Of a stretch of DNA of 60,639 nt, positions 30,333 through 38,114 are shown one piece after another (within the stretch, counting starts at the first letter, position 1; the number at the start of each line of letters is the position of its first letter). Source of the stretch: Pseudomonadota bacterium (GTDB lineage Bacteria; Pseudomonadota; Alphaproteobacteria; Reyranellales; Reyranellaceae); assembly GCA_020160955.1 (NCBI GenBank), contig JAIUOX010000011.1:1-60639 (forward strand), written 5' to 3'. A model generated the notes under the pieces. The model was not told the origin of the DNA and made no database searches. It saw only the letters and a program-made list of their open reading frames with translations. The position numbers and the translations under genes are program-made.

Positions 30333-31022
30333 ATGAATCCCGTGTCGACCTGGGATCGCTTCGTCGAGACCTTCTTCAATGCCAAGGTCATGGCCAAGTA
30401 CCTGCCGGACATCCTGTCCGGCGTGGTCGTCACCATCGAGCTGGCGGTGCTGATCGTCGTCACCGGCCTCGCGGCCGGGCTGGCGCTGGCGCTGGTGCGC
30501 GCGCTCGGCATCAGGCCGATCAACTGGCTGATCGTGTTCGTCGTCGACCTGTTCCGCTCGCTGCCGCCGCTGGTCATCATCGTGCTGATCTACTTCGGCC
30601 TGCCGGCGATCGAGCTGACGCCCTCGGGCTTCGTCTCGACCTGGCTGTCGCTCGGCTTCGTGCTGATGGCCTTCTCCGAGGAGATTTTCTGGGCCGGCAT
30701 CACGTCGATCCACCGCGGCCAGTGGGAGGCGTCGCGCTCGACCGGCCTGTCCTACGGCCAGACGCTGCTGGCGGTGATCCTGCCGCAGGCGCTGCGGCTC
30801 ACCATCCCGCCGCTCACCAACCGCACGATCGCCATCACCAAGGGCACGGCACTGGGCAGCGTCGTGGCGGTGACCGAGATCCTGGGCCAGGCCAGCTCGG
30901 CGATGTCCAATTCCTACAACCCGTCGCCGCTCATGCTGGGGGCCGCGGCCTACATCGTCCTGTTCCTGCCGGTGGTGGTGGCCGCCCGCTGGATCGAGAC
31001 GCGCTTCGCGTGGAAGCGATGA
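30333..31022 (+). CDS. Polar amino-acid ABC transporter permease 1
   Basis: HisM/GlnP-type inner-membrane permease, 229 residues, about five helices. GVVVTIELAVLIVVTGLAAG is the first conserved helix, followed by VDLFRSLPPLVIIVLIYFG, and the EAA loop appears as EASRSTGLSYGQTLLAVILP. Helix-rich sequence continues to the end. Its stop overlaps the next permease start (ATGA at 31019-31022), so the two are probably made in equal amounts and form a heterodimer. Confidence 0.92.
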   Translation: MNPVSTWDRFVETFFNAKVMAKYLPDILSGVVVTIELAVLIVVTGLAAGLALALVRALGIRPINWLIVFVVDLFRSLPPLVIIVLIYFGLPAIELTPSGFVSTWLSLGFVLMAFSEEIFWAGITSIHRGQWEASRSTGLSYGQTLLAVILPQALRLTIPPLTNRTIAITKGTALGSVVAVTEILGQASSAMSNSYNPSPLMLGAAAYIVLFLPVVVAARWIETRFAWKR

Positions 31023-31678
31023 TCGAGACCTTCCTCAACCCGCAGATCATCGAGCAGATCTGGCCGATCGTGCTGGCCGGCCTCGGCAACACGATCCTGC
31101 TGTCGCTGATCGTCGTGCCGCTAGGCTTCCTGGGCGGCCTGATGCTGGCGGTGCTGGCGACCGTCCATCACCCGGCGGTGCGCTGGCCGCTGATGGCCTG
31201 GGTCGACTTCTTCCGCGCCTTCCCGCCGCTGGTGCTGCTGGTCCTGCTGTTCGCCGGCCTGCCGTTCGCCGGGCTGGAGCTGGGCGGCTTCGCCTGCGTG
31301 GCGATCGCCTTCTTCCTCAATACCGGCGCCTACTACGGCGAGATCCTGCGCGCCGGCATCGACTCGGTGCCGGTGGGCCAGGTCGAGGCGGCGCGGTCGA
31401 CCGGGCTCGGCCGCCTGCAGGCCATGACCTACATCGTGCTGCCGCAGGCGGTGCGAAACGTGCTGCCCGACCTGATGTCGAACACCCTGGAGGTCGTGAA
31501 GCTGACCTCGCTGGGCAGCGTGGTGGCAGTGCCGGAACTGCTGTTCCAGGCGCGCCAGGCGCAGAGCGTGACCTACAGCCCGACCCCGATCGTACTGGCG
31601 GCGATCATCTATTTCCTGCTGCTGTGGCCGCTGGTTCGCCTGTTGAGCCGACTGGAAAATCGGGCTCTTAAGCGATAG
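31019..31678 (+). CDS. Polar amino-acid ABC transporter permease 2
   Basis: Second HisQ/HisM-type permease, 219 residues, about five helices. It shows GLGNTILLSLIVVPLGFLGG, WVDFFRAFPPLVLLVLLFA, and the EAA loop EAARSTGLGRLQAMTYIVLP, followed by VVKLTSLGSVVAV. Start fixed by the ATGA overlap with the first permease. It is the last gene of the four-gene transporter. I see no clear hairpin terminator right after the stop; lower-GC sequence follows. Confidence 0.92.
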   Translation: MIETFLNPQIIEQIWPIVLAGLGNTILLSLIVVPLGFLGGLMLAVLATVHHPAVRWPLMAWVDFFRAFPPLVLLVLLFAGLPFAGLELGGFACVAIAFFLNTGAYYGEILRAGIDSVPVGQVEAARSTGLGRLQAMTYIVLPQAVRNVLPDLMSNTLEVVKLTSLGSVVAVPELLFQARQAQSVTYSPTPIVLAAIIYFLLLWPLVRLLSRLENRALKR

Positions 31679-31689
31679 CGTGCTGCCCG

Positions 31690-31701
31690 CACCAATTGGT
31701 G
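31690..31701. other. 12-bp perfect palindrome CACCAATTGGTG
   Basis: This symmetric site lies 12 bases after the permease stop, at the left edge of the lower-GC segment. It could be a regulator-binding site or part of an insertion junction. There is no second copy that I could find at the right edge. Confidence 0.3.
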
Positions 31702-31744
31702 AATTGACGGGGCCGCACTGGCGGGAGCCAAGAGCCGGCTAATA

Positions 31745-31765
31745 GGGTGTCAAAAGCGGACACCC
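31745..31765. repeat. 7-bp inverted repeat GGGTGTC / GACACCC
   Basis: The arms (31745-31751 and 31759-31765) pair exactly around the 7-base loop AAAAGCG. It lies between the permease and the CoiA-like gene. It may be a weak hairpin or a remnant of a mobile-element end; no T run, transposase or matching distal end supports either reading. Confidence 0.35.
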
Positions 31766-31868
31766 CACGCCGCGCCATTTTCGTCATCCTCTGTTATGCT
31801 CGGCAATAGGACGATTGATCTACGATGCCTGTCGAGACCGTGCCGTGCTCGCGGATTGAGAGACGAAG

Positions 31869-32585
31869 ATGAAGTACGCGATGAGCAATGGTGAACGGCG
31901 GGAAGCTGAGCGTGGTCTTAGCGGCGTATGCCCGATATGCGACCTCCCGCTGACCCCGAAATGCGGTAGGATCAAAGTGGCCCACTGGTGCCACCCGCGA
32001 GGGCACTTCGATCATCGCTGGGAGCCAGAGACCCCTTGGCACCGCGCTTGGAAGAACCAGTTTCCGAAGGAGTGGCAGGAGGTCTTGCACCTTGCCGAAG
32101 ATGGCGAGCGCCATTTTGCAGACGTAAAGACGGTGAGTGGGCATGTGCTGGAGTTCCAGCACTCAGAGATTTCGGAAGAAGAGCGCGCCTCGCGGGAAGC
32201 GATCTATGGCGAGATGTACTGGGTCGTAGACGGTGCGCGGGCAAAGCATGACAAGCGCCGGTTCGTTAAGTCGCTGTTTCTAGGCCGGGTATGGCAGAAT
32301 GCGTGTATTGTCCCGACGGCAAGCAATGTATTGCTGCGCAAGTGGGAGAGCAGCACGAAGCCAGTAGTCTTCGACTTCGGGGAGCTAGAAACCGCTTTCG
32401 GTCCTTTCACGTTTTCAGCCCCTGTCATGTGGATGTCGGCGCCAGGTCGCGAAAGCGGCGAGACCGTGCTGAGGCCCATCTTCCGCTCCGGGTTCATCGA
32501 GAGCGTATCAACGCCACCCGTCGTAGAGCGCGTGCGCGCTCCGGGCCGGGTCTGGCGGGCAGGCCGCTATCACCGGAAGTTCTGA
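31869..32585 (+). CDS. CoiA-like nuclease-domain protein
   Basis: A 238-residue protein that resembles the competence protein CoiA family. A zinc-knuckle-like N terminus has CPICDLPLTPKCG and HWCHPRGHFDH, followed by WHRAWKNQFPKEWQEV. The restriction-endonuclease-like core reads GERHFADVKT, then VLEFQHSEISEEERASREAIY and MYWVVDG, with Asp and the Glu-x-Gln pair as likely metal ligands. The C-terminal 90 residues are unassigned. No partner gene, competence gene or conjugation gene is adjacent. Hand counts of three 60-base rows give 37, 34 and 33 G+C, against 40 in a row of the next gene, which suggests transfer. Start may also be the Met at codon 5. Confidence 0.7.
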   Translation: MKYAMSNGERREAERGLSGVCPICDLPLTPKCGRIKVAHWCHPRGHFDHRWEPETPWHRAWKNQFPKEWQEVLHLAEDGERHFADVKTVSGHVLEFQHSEISEEERASREAIYGEMYWVVDGARAKHDKRRFVKSLFLGRVWQNACIVPTASNVLLRKWESSTKPVVFDFGELETAFGPFTFSAPVMWMSAPGRESGETVLRPIFRSGFIESVSTPPVVERVRAPGRVWRAGRYHRKF

Positions 32586-32730
32586 GGCTGGGCACTGGTG
32601 TTAGAGGCAGTGGGTCCGCGATCATTGCTCTCGGTTGGGAAGCGAACTAGTCAATAGATTGTTGCCTGCGCGGCTGATGCGTGACGCAAGGATGAATTGG
32701 GCTCTGGCGAGCCGCCGCTAGTTGCCATAG

Positions 32731-32750
32731 CCTCCCGTCAAAACGGGAGG
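32731..32750 (+). promoter_or_regulatory. Hairpin that buries the ribosome binding site of the TctC-like gene
   Basis: CCTCCCGT (32731-32738) and ACGGGAGG (32743-32750) form a perfect 8-bp stem with a CAAA tetraloop. The 3' arm contains the whole GGGAGG Shine-Dalgarno, five bases before the ATG at 32756. In mRNA the ribosome site would be closed unless the stem opens, which would suit translational control by temperature, ligand or an upstream ribosome. No T run follows, so it is not a terminator. Confidence 0.6.
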
Positions 32751-32755
32751 AAACA

Positions 32756-33733
32756 ATGATCCGCATCCTGCGTGCCGCTGCGGCGGCCGCTGCCCTGCTC
32801 GTGGGCGCCTTCGGGGCCTCGCAGGCCTCGGCCCAGGCGGCCTGGCCCGACAAGCCGGTCAAGCTGGTGGTGGGCTTCGCCGCCGGCAGCGCCACCGACG
32901 TCACGGCCCGCCTGTTCGCCCAGAAGTTCCAGGAGGCCTGGGGCCAGCCGGTGGTGGTCGAGAACGTCGCCGGCAATTCCGGCGCGATCGGCACCGACCG
33001 CGTCGCCAAGGCCACGCCCGACGGCTACACGCTGCTGTGGGGCGCCAACGCGGCGCTGACCGTGCTGCCCAGCCTGCAGACGCTGCCGTTCGATCCGCTC
33101 AAGGACCTGACGCCGATCACGACGGTGCTGGAGATGCCGTCGATCCTGATGGTCAACAACGACCTGCCGGTGAAGTCGCTGGCCGAGCTGGTCGCCTACG
33201 CCAAGGCCAACCCGGGCAAGCTGTCCTACGGCACGCCGGGCGTCGGCACGCCGCAGCATGTCGCGGGCGAGCTGTTCTGCTTCCTGGCCGGCATCAAGAT
33301 GGAGCACATCCCCTACAAGGGCGCCAACCTCAGCGACCTGATGAGCGGCGTCGTGCAGGTCGGCATCCAGAACGCCGGCGCCAGCCTGCCGGTGGTGCGC
33401 GACGGTCGGGTGCGCGGCCTCGCGGTCACCTCGCTGAAGCGCTCGGCCAACGCGCCGGAACTGCCGACCTTCGTCGAGTCCGGCTTTCCCGGGTTCGAGG
33501 CGACCTCGTGGTTCGCCCTGATGGGGCCGGCCGGCCTGCCGCAGCCGATCGTCGACAAGGTACGCGCCGAGGCGCTCAAGGTGCTGGCCGATCCCGAGAT
33601 GAAGAAGAAGGTCGCGGCGCTCGGCCTCGACATCGTCGGCGGCACGCCGGAGCAGACCCGCGCGGCGATCGCGCGCGACATCCCGAAGTGGGCCAAGGTC
33701 ATCAAGGACGCCAACATCAAGCCGGGGAACTGA
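32756..33733 (+). CDS. TctC/Bug-family periplasmic solute-binding protein
   Basis: Second Bug-family receptor in the window, 325 residues. A signal peptide (to about residue 26, ASAQA) precedes WPDKPVKLVVGFAAGSATDV, VVVENVAGNSGAIGTDRVA, DGYTLLWGANAAL and IPYKGANLSDLMSGVVQVG. It contains a Cys in GELFCFLAG, unusual for the family. Carboxylate ligands are typical; the true one is unknown. No tctA/tctB is nearby. A hairpin covers its ribosome site. The SCP2/hydrolase gene begins 3 bases after its stop, so the two are cotranscribed and may handle the same compound. Confidence 0.9.
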   Translation: MIRILRAAAAAAALLVGAFGASQASAQAAWPDKPVKLVVGFAAGSATDVTARLFAQKFQEAWGQPVVVENVAGNSGAIGTDRVAKATPDGYTLLWGANAALTVLPSLQTLPFDPLKDLTPITTVLEMPSILMVNNDLPVKSLAELVAYAKANPGKLSYGTPGVGTPQHVAGELFCFLAGIKMEHIPYKGANLSDLMSGVVQVGIQNAGASLPVVRDGRVRGLAVTSLKRSANAPELPTFVESGFPGFEATSWFALMGPAGLPQPIVDKVRAEALKVLADPEMKKKVAALGLDIVGGTPEQTRAAIARDIPKWAKVIKDANIKPGN

Positions 33734-33736
33734 ACG

Positions 33737-34972
33737 ATGGATCTCTCGCGTCTCGCACCGGCGCTCGCCCGCAGTCCCGCGCTCGCTCGCCGGTCCCGGC
33801 TGGCCGGCCTGTCGTTCGTGCTGAAGCAGGGCGGCGAGGCGACGACCGTGGCAGCCGGCGCCGCCGTGACGGTGAAGCCCGGCGCCGCCCCGGACGCCTC
33901 GTTCACGCTGGTGGCCGCTCCCGATGCGTGGAAGGCCTATGCCGAGGCGCTGCCGCCGGTCGGCTACCAGAGCCTGGTCGGGATGCAGCGGATGGGTCAC
34001 CTCAAGGTCGAGGGCGACGTGCTGTCGTGGGGCCGCCACATGCTGTTCATCGAGCAGCTGATGGCGGCGGTTCGGCCCGCGGTGCCGCAACCCGCGGCGG
34101 TCCCGGTCGATGCCCCGGCCTTCGAACCGATCGTCGGCCGCTACCTGCGCTTCACGTTCCGCGGCAAGCCGCACCGGCTCTACGTCGAGGAGGCGGGGCA
34201 GGGTATCCCGTTGCTCTGCCTGCACACCGCCGGCTCGGACGGCCGGCAGTACCGCGCAGTGCTGAACGACCCCGAGATCACGCGCCGCTACCGCGTCATC
34301 GCCTTCGACCTGCCGTGGCACGGCAAGTCCTCGCCGCCGGCCGGCTTCGAGAGCGAGACCTACAGCCTCGACACCGCGCTCTACGTCGACACCGTGCTGG
34401 CGGTGAGCGAGGCCCTGGGCCTCGACCGTCCGGTGGTCATGGGCTGCTCGATCGGCGGCCGCGCGGTGCTCCACCTCGCGCTGAAGCACGGCAGCCGCTT
34501 CCGGGCGGCCGTCGGCCTGCAGTCGGCGACCCATGCCGAGGCCGGCGCCGATACGCGGCTACGCGATCTCGGCGTGCTGTTCCGGCCCGACGTGCATGGC
34601 CAGGAGGCGGCGGCCGGTACCGTGGCCTGCCTTGTCGCGCCGTCGTCGCCGCAGGCCGAGAAGTGGGAGACGCTGTGGCACTACATGCAGGGCGGCCCGG
34701 CGATCTTCATGGGCGACCTGCATTACTATTTTGCCGAAGGCGACCTCAGGAACACCGACCTGTCGGGGCTCGACGACAAGTGCCCGCTCTACCTGCTGAC
34801 CGGCGAGTACGACCTGTCGGCGACGCCGCAACTCACCGCCGACCTCGCGCGCGCCACCGGCGCACGTCACTTCGAGGTGATGAAGGGGATGGGACACTTC
34901 CCGATGTCGGAGAACCCGGACGCCTTCCTCGGTTACCTGCGCCCGGTCCTCGAGCGGATCGCGACGGCCTAG
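33737..34972 (+). CDS. SCP2-like / alpha-beta hydrolase fusion protein
   Basis: A 411-residue two-domain protein. Residues 1-110 read like an SCP2 lipid-binding domain: GLSFVLKQGGEATTV, then FTLVAAPDAWKAYAEAL and GHLKVEGDVLSWGRHMLF. From about 130 it is an alpha/beta hydrolase with LLCLHTAGSDGRQYR (oxyanion), FDLPWHGKSSPP, nucleophile elbow GCSIGGRAV (Ser near 237), LTGEYDLSATP (acid) and GMGHFPMSENP (His). There is no signal peptide. It may be an esterase or C-C hydrolase for a hydrophobic compound bound by the SCP2 part. It lies immediately after the TctC-like receptor gene. Confidence 0.8.
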   Translation: MDLSRLAPALARSPALARRSRLAGLSFVLKQGGEATTVAAGAAVTVKPGAAPDASFTLVAAPDAWKAYAEALPPVGYQSLVGMQRMGHLKVEGDVLSWGRHMLFIEQLMAAVRPAVPQPAAVPVDAPAFEPIVGRYLRFTFRGKPHRLYVEEAGQGIPLLCLHTAGSDGRQYRAVLNDPEITRRYRVIAFDLPWHGKSSPPAGFESETYSLDTALYVDTVLAVSEALGLDRPVVMGCSIGGRAVLHLALKHGSRFRAAVGLQSATHAEAGADTRLRDLGVLFRPDVHGQEAAAGTVACLVAPSSPQAEKWETLWHYMQGGPAIFMGDLHYYFAEGDLRNTDLSGLDDKCPLYLLTGEYDLSATPQLTADLARATGARHFEVMKGMGHFPMSENPDAFLGYLRPVLERIATA

Positions 34973-35349
34973 CGCTCCTCGACGATCCGCCCGTCGGGAT
35001 AGATCGTGACCTTGCTGGGCACGCCCTTGGGGCGGGTCGGCACGGCGTCGCGGGTGACGTCGGCCTTCCACGATCCGTCAAGTTGCCGCGACATGCCCTG
35101 CACGCGGTAGCCTTGGCTCTCGATGCGGTCGCGCGACAGTGTCTGGGTGTTGGGATACTGGCTGCCGTAGGAGGTCGCGGGCGGCGCCGTGGAGACCGGC
35201 GGCGGCGTCACGGGGATCGGCGGCGGCAGTGCGCCGGGCAGCATCGTCTCGGGCATGCGGCCGCCGTTGCCGATCGAGCCGGGTGGCAGTTGCGCGGCGG
35301 CGGGGAACGCCACGGCGGGGAGCAGGAGGGCGAGGACCAGGGGGCGCAT
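34969..35349 (-). CDS. Small secreted PepSY-like protein, paralogue A
   Basis: A 126-residue protein with a signal peptide (MRPLVLALLLPAVAFPAAAQ), a Pro-rich spacer, and a C-terminal domain of about 60 residues: RIESQGYRVQGMSRQLDGSW, then KVTIYPDGRIVEE. The helix-GY-strand-DGxW-strand-V-x-DxxG pattern is PepSY-like and is shared by the genes at 37275-37571 and 38863-39177. Location should be periplasm; role unknown. It ends overlapping the end of the convergent fusion gene by 4 bases and is divergent from the permease gene. Confidence 0.65.
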   Translation of the reverse strand: MRPLVLALLLPAVAFPAAAQLPPGSIGNGGRMPETMLPGALPPPIPVTPPPVSTAPPATSYGSQYPNTQTLSRDRIESQGYRVQGMSRQLDGSWKADVTRDAVPTRPKGVPSKVTIYPDGRIVEER

Positions 35350-35452
35350 GGCGACATCCTAGCACTGGATGCCCACGGAACACCGCGCCAAGGGATCTGC
35401 TGCATGGTGTTTCGCCGCCCGTCGCCCTAAGAAGGGCCGGGGAGCCAGGGGA

Positions 35453-36913
35453 ATGGAACAAAAGGGCCTGTTCGCGCGCAAGGCGCTGGCCGACTTCGGG
35501 GTGGCGGACGGCAACCGCGCGCCGGTGGCCAAGGTCCTCGGCCCGGTCAGCATCACCGCGCTGGGCATCGGCGCGATCATCGGGGCCGGCATCTTCGTGC
35601 TGACCGGGACGGCGGCGGCACTCTATGCCGGTCCGGCCCTGACGCTGTCCTTCGTGCTGGCCGCCATCGCCTGCGCGCTGGTCGCCTTCTGCTACGCCGA
35701 GCTGGCGACGCTGCTCCCGGTGCAAGGCTCGACCTACACCTACACCTATGCCGCGATGGGCGAGCTGGTCGCCTGGACCATCGGCTGGGACCTGATCCTC
35801 GAATACTCGATGGGCGTGGCGGCGGTGGCCTGCGGCTGGTCGGCCTACCTCAACGAACTGCTGAAGCCGGCCGGCCTCGACGCGCCGCCCGAGTTCCTGG
35901 CGGCGACCGGCACGGCGATCGTGCGGGCCGACGGCAGCGCCGGGGTGGCGACGGGCAACCTGCCGGCGGCGCTCATCGTGCTGGCGATCACGCTTCTGCT
36001 GATCCTCGGCACGCGCGAATCGGTACGGCTCAACAACGTCATGGTCGGGATCAAGCTGACCGTCGTGCTGGCCTTCGTGCTGGTCGGCGCGGGCTACGTC
36101 GACACCGCCAACTGGGTCCCCTACATCCCGCCCAACAGCGGCACGTTCGGCCAGTTCGGCGTGAGCGGCATCCTGCACGGCGCCTCGGTCGTGTTCTTTG
36201 CCTACATCGGCTTCGACGCGGTCTCGAACTGCGCGCAGGAAGCCCGCCGGCCGCAGCGCGACATGCCGGTCGGCATCCTCGGCTCGCTGTCGATCGCCAC
36301 GGTCCTCTACATCGCGGTGGCCGCCGTGCTGACCGGCGTGGTGCCCTACACGAAGCTGAACGTCGCCGACCCGGTGCTCGAGGGGGCACAGGCGATCGGC
36401 CTGGGCTGGCTGTCGCTGCTGGTCGAGGTCGGGGCGTTGCTCGGGCTCACCACGGTGATCCTCGTCCTGCTCTACGGCCAGAGCCGCATCCTCGCGATGA
36501 TGGCGGTCGACGGCCTGCTGCCCGGCGTCTTCGCCCGCGTCCATCCGCGCTTCGGGACGCCGTGGATCAGCCAGGCCATCATCGGCCTCGGCGTGGCGGC
36601 GGTCGCCTTCACCACGCCGCTCGACACGCTGGGCGAGCTGGTGGGAGCCGGCACGCTGTTCGCCTTCATCCTGGTCTGCGTCGCCGTCATCCGCCTGCGG
36701 CGGTCGGAGCCCGACACGCCGCGTCCGTTCCGCGTGCCCCACGTGCCGCTGATGCCGGTGCTGGGCATGCTGGCCTGCCTGGGGTTGCTGGCCGGCCTCA
36801 GCCTCTTCACCTGGGTCCGGCTGGCCGCCTGGATCGTGCTCGGGCTGGCGGTCTACGCCCTCTATGGCCGCCGCCACTCCCGGCTGCGGCGTCCCGACGG
36901 CGGGGCCGCCTAG
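35453..36913 (+). CDS. APC-family amino acid permease (cationic amino acid transporter-like)
   Basis: Inner-membrane amino acid transporter, 486 residues with about 12 helices plus a short polar C terminus. The conserved first helix reads ITALGIGAIIGAGIFVLTG, then AALYAGPALTLSFVLAAIAC, CYAELATLLPVQGSTYTY and VFFAYIGFDAVSNCAQEARRPQRDMP, the CAT/YhdG signature. I chose the ATG at 35453 after AGGGGA because upstream residues are not membrane-like. The N-terminal KALADFG is typical of the family. The substrate is not determined by the sequence I can read. Confidence 0.9.
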   Translation: MEQKGLFARKALADFGVADGNRAPVAKVLGPVSITALGIGAIIGAGIFVLTGTAAALYAGPALTLSFVLAAIACALVAFCYAELATLLPVQGSTYTYTYAAMGELVAWTIGWDLILEYSMGVAAVACGWSAYLNELLKPAGLDAPPEFLAATGTAIVRADGSAGVATGNLPAALIVLAITLLLILGTRESVRLNNVMVGIKLTVVLAFVLVGAGYVDTANWVPYIPPNSGTFGQFGVSGILHGASVVFFAYIGFDAVSNCAQEARRPQRDMPVGILGSLSIATVLYIAVAAVLTGVVPYTKLNVADPVLEGAQAIGLGWLSLLVEVGALLGLTTVILVLLYGQSRILAMMAVDGLLPGVFARVHPRFGTPWISQAIIGLGVAAVAFTTPLDTLGELVGAGTLFAFILVCVAVIRLRRSEPDTPRPFRVPHVPLMPVLGMLACLGLLAGLSLFTWVRLAAWIVLGLAVYALYGRRHSRLRRPDGGAA

Positions 36914-37281
36914 GGACGCACGGCCTTGCAGTTGGCGTAGGTCACTGCCTGCCGCGGTCCTTCCTCGAGGAAGGCGCCGTCGCCCTTGCTCCAGAACACC
37001 AGGCTCTCGTCGGCGTTGGCGTACCGGATGCCCGAGCCCGACAGGGCCTGGGGCAGGGAGAGCCGCCGGCCATCGCCCAGCACGAGGTCGACCCGGCCGC
37101 CGGGAATCGGTCGGCCGTCCGGGGCGGTTCGTAGCGGACCGTTGAAGTAGTCGGCGGACACGGTCCTGCCGCCGCCGCAGCGGTACTGGACGGAGGCGGC
37201 CGGCGTGGCCGCCGGTTGCGCGGCAGCGGAGCCTGCGACGAGGAGGCAGGCAGCGGCGAGGCGCCCCGGCAGCTTCACCAT
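36910..37281 (-). CDS. MliC-like C-type lysozyme inhibitor
   Basis: A 123-residue protein with a cleavable signal peptide (to about residue 21, SAAAQ). The mature part follows the MliC/PliC pattern: VQYRCGGGRTVSADYFNG, then VDLVLGDGRRLSLPQALSGSGIRY, LVFWSKGDGAFLEEG and the second Cys in YANCKAV; the two cysteines would form the usual disulfide. There is no lipobox, so it is soluble periplasmic, closer to PliC than to lipoprotein MliC. It starts 7 bases inside the preceding gene's end (paralogue B) and is cotranscribed with it. Confidence 0.8.
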   Translation of the reverse strand: MVKLPGRLAAACLLVAGSAAAQPAATPAASVQYRCGGGRTVSADYFNGPLRTAPDGRPIPGGRVDLVLGDGRRLSLPQALSGSGIRYANADESLVFWSKGDGAFLEEGPRQAVTYANCKAVRP

Positions 37282-37571
37282 TCGCGGATGTGCCCCCGTG
37301 TATCGATGTCGACCCGGACCTCGCGACCGCCGATGCGGCCGCGGCCGCCGCGGACCGCGCGTCCCGAGAAGGTCCCGTCGCCGTTGGGCGACAGGCCCTG
37401 GATGTCGGTGTAGCCGGCATCCTCGAGCCGCCGGCGGGCGGCGACCTCGTCATTGCCCGGGTTGGGCGACGAGTTCATCGACGGGTTGGGCGGCAGCCGG
37501 TTGAAGTTGGTCTGCGCCATCGCGCCGTCGGCGAGGAGGAGGGGCAGGGCGAGGAAGGCAAGCCAGTGCAT
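37275..37571 (-). CDS. Small secreted PepSY-like protein, paralogue B
   Basis: A 98-residue protein with a signal peptide (MHWLAFLALPLLLADGAMAQ) and one compact domain: RRRLEDAGYTDIQGLSPNGD, GTFSGRAVRGG, then VRVDIDTRGHIREW at the end. This is the same layout as paralogues A and C. I chose the ATG at 37571 because the signal peptide begins there; a longer upstream frame has low-complexity residues. It leads a two-gene unit with the MliC-like gene and is divergent from the YbaK-like gene. Confidence 0.65.
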   Translation of the reverse strand: MHWLAFLALPLLLADGAMAQTNFNRLPPNPSMNSSPNPGNDEVAARRRLEDAGYTDIQGLSPNGDGTFSGRAVRGGRGRIGGREVRVDIDTRGHIREW

Positions 37572-37637
37572 CGGGTCTCCTGATCGGCGCAGCCGCGGCC
37601 GCGCTCCGTTCAACGTGCCTTTGGCCCGCCCCGTTGC

Positions 37638-37643
37638 TATCAA
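37638..37643 (+). promoter_or_regulatory. -10 candidate for a leaderless YbaK-like transcript
   Basis: TATCAA ends six bases before the ATG at 37650, so a start seven bases downstream falls on the A of ATG. The -35 region is poor. No ribosome site is present. Confidence 0.3.
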
Positions 37644-37649
37644 GCGGCC

Positions 37650-38108
37650 ATGAGCCTCGAGTCCGTCCGTGCCTTTCTCGCCGCCCGCGCGCCCGACATC
37701 GTCATCGTCGAACTGGCGGGCAGCACCGCCACCGTGGCGCTCGCCGCCGCCGGCCACGGCGTGATGCCGGCCCAGATCGCCAAGACGCTATCGTTGCGGG
37801 TCCGCGAGCGCAACCTGCTGGTCGTCACCAGCGGCGAGGCGCGGCTCGACAACCGCAAGGCCAAGGCGGTGTTCGGCGGCAAGCCGCGGATGCTGACCGC
37901 CGACGAGGTGGTGGCGATCACCGGCCACCCGGTGGGCGGGGTCTGCCCGTTCGGGCTGGCGACGCCGCTGCCGGTCTACTGCGACGTCTCGCTGAAGGCG
38001 TTCGACGAGGTCGTCCCGGCCGCCGGCTCGACCAACAGCGCCGTCCGGATCGCGCCGTCGCGCATGGCCCAGCTGGTCGGCGCCGAGTGGGTCGACGTCT
38101 GCGGCTGA
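37650..38108 (+). CDS. YbaK/EbsC-family aminoacyl-tRNA deacylase
   Basis: A 152-residue trans-editing domain related to ProX and YbaK that clears mischarged tRNAs, such as Cys- or Ala-tRNA-Pro. The conserved Lys45 sits in AQIAKTLSLR, followed by LLVVTSGEARLDNRKAK, MLTADEVVAITGHPVGGVCP and FDEVVPAAGSTNSAVRI. It has no added domain. There is no ribosome site; a TATCAA -10 candidate (37638-37643) lies seven bases before the ATG, so the transcript may be leaderless. It converges with the cysteine hydrolase gene. Confidence 0.9.
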   Translation: MSLESVRAFLAARAPDIVIVELAGSTATVALAAAGHGVMPAQIAKTLSLRVRERNLLVVTSGEARLDNRKAKAVFGGKPRMLTADEVVAITGHPVGGVCPFGLATPLPVYCDVSLKAFDEVVPAAGSTNSAVRIAPSRMAQLVGAEWVDVCG

Positions 38109-38114
38109 GCCCGG

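Noticed and set aside
31745..31765. GGGTGTC/GACACCC repeat as an insertion-sequence end
   Set aside because: No transposase, no matching opposite end and no target duplication could be found; kept only as an inverted repeat.
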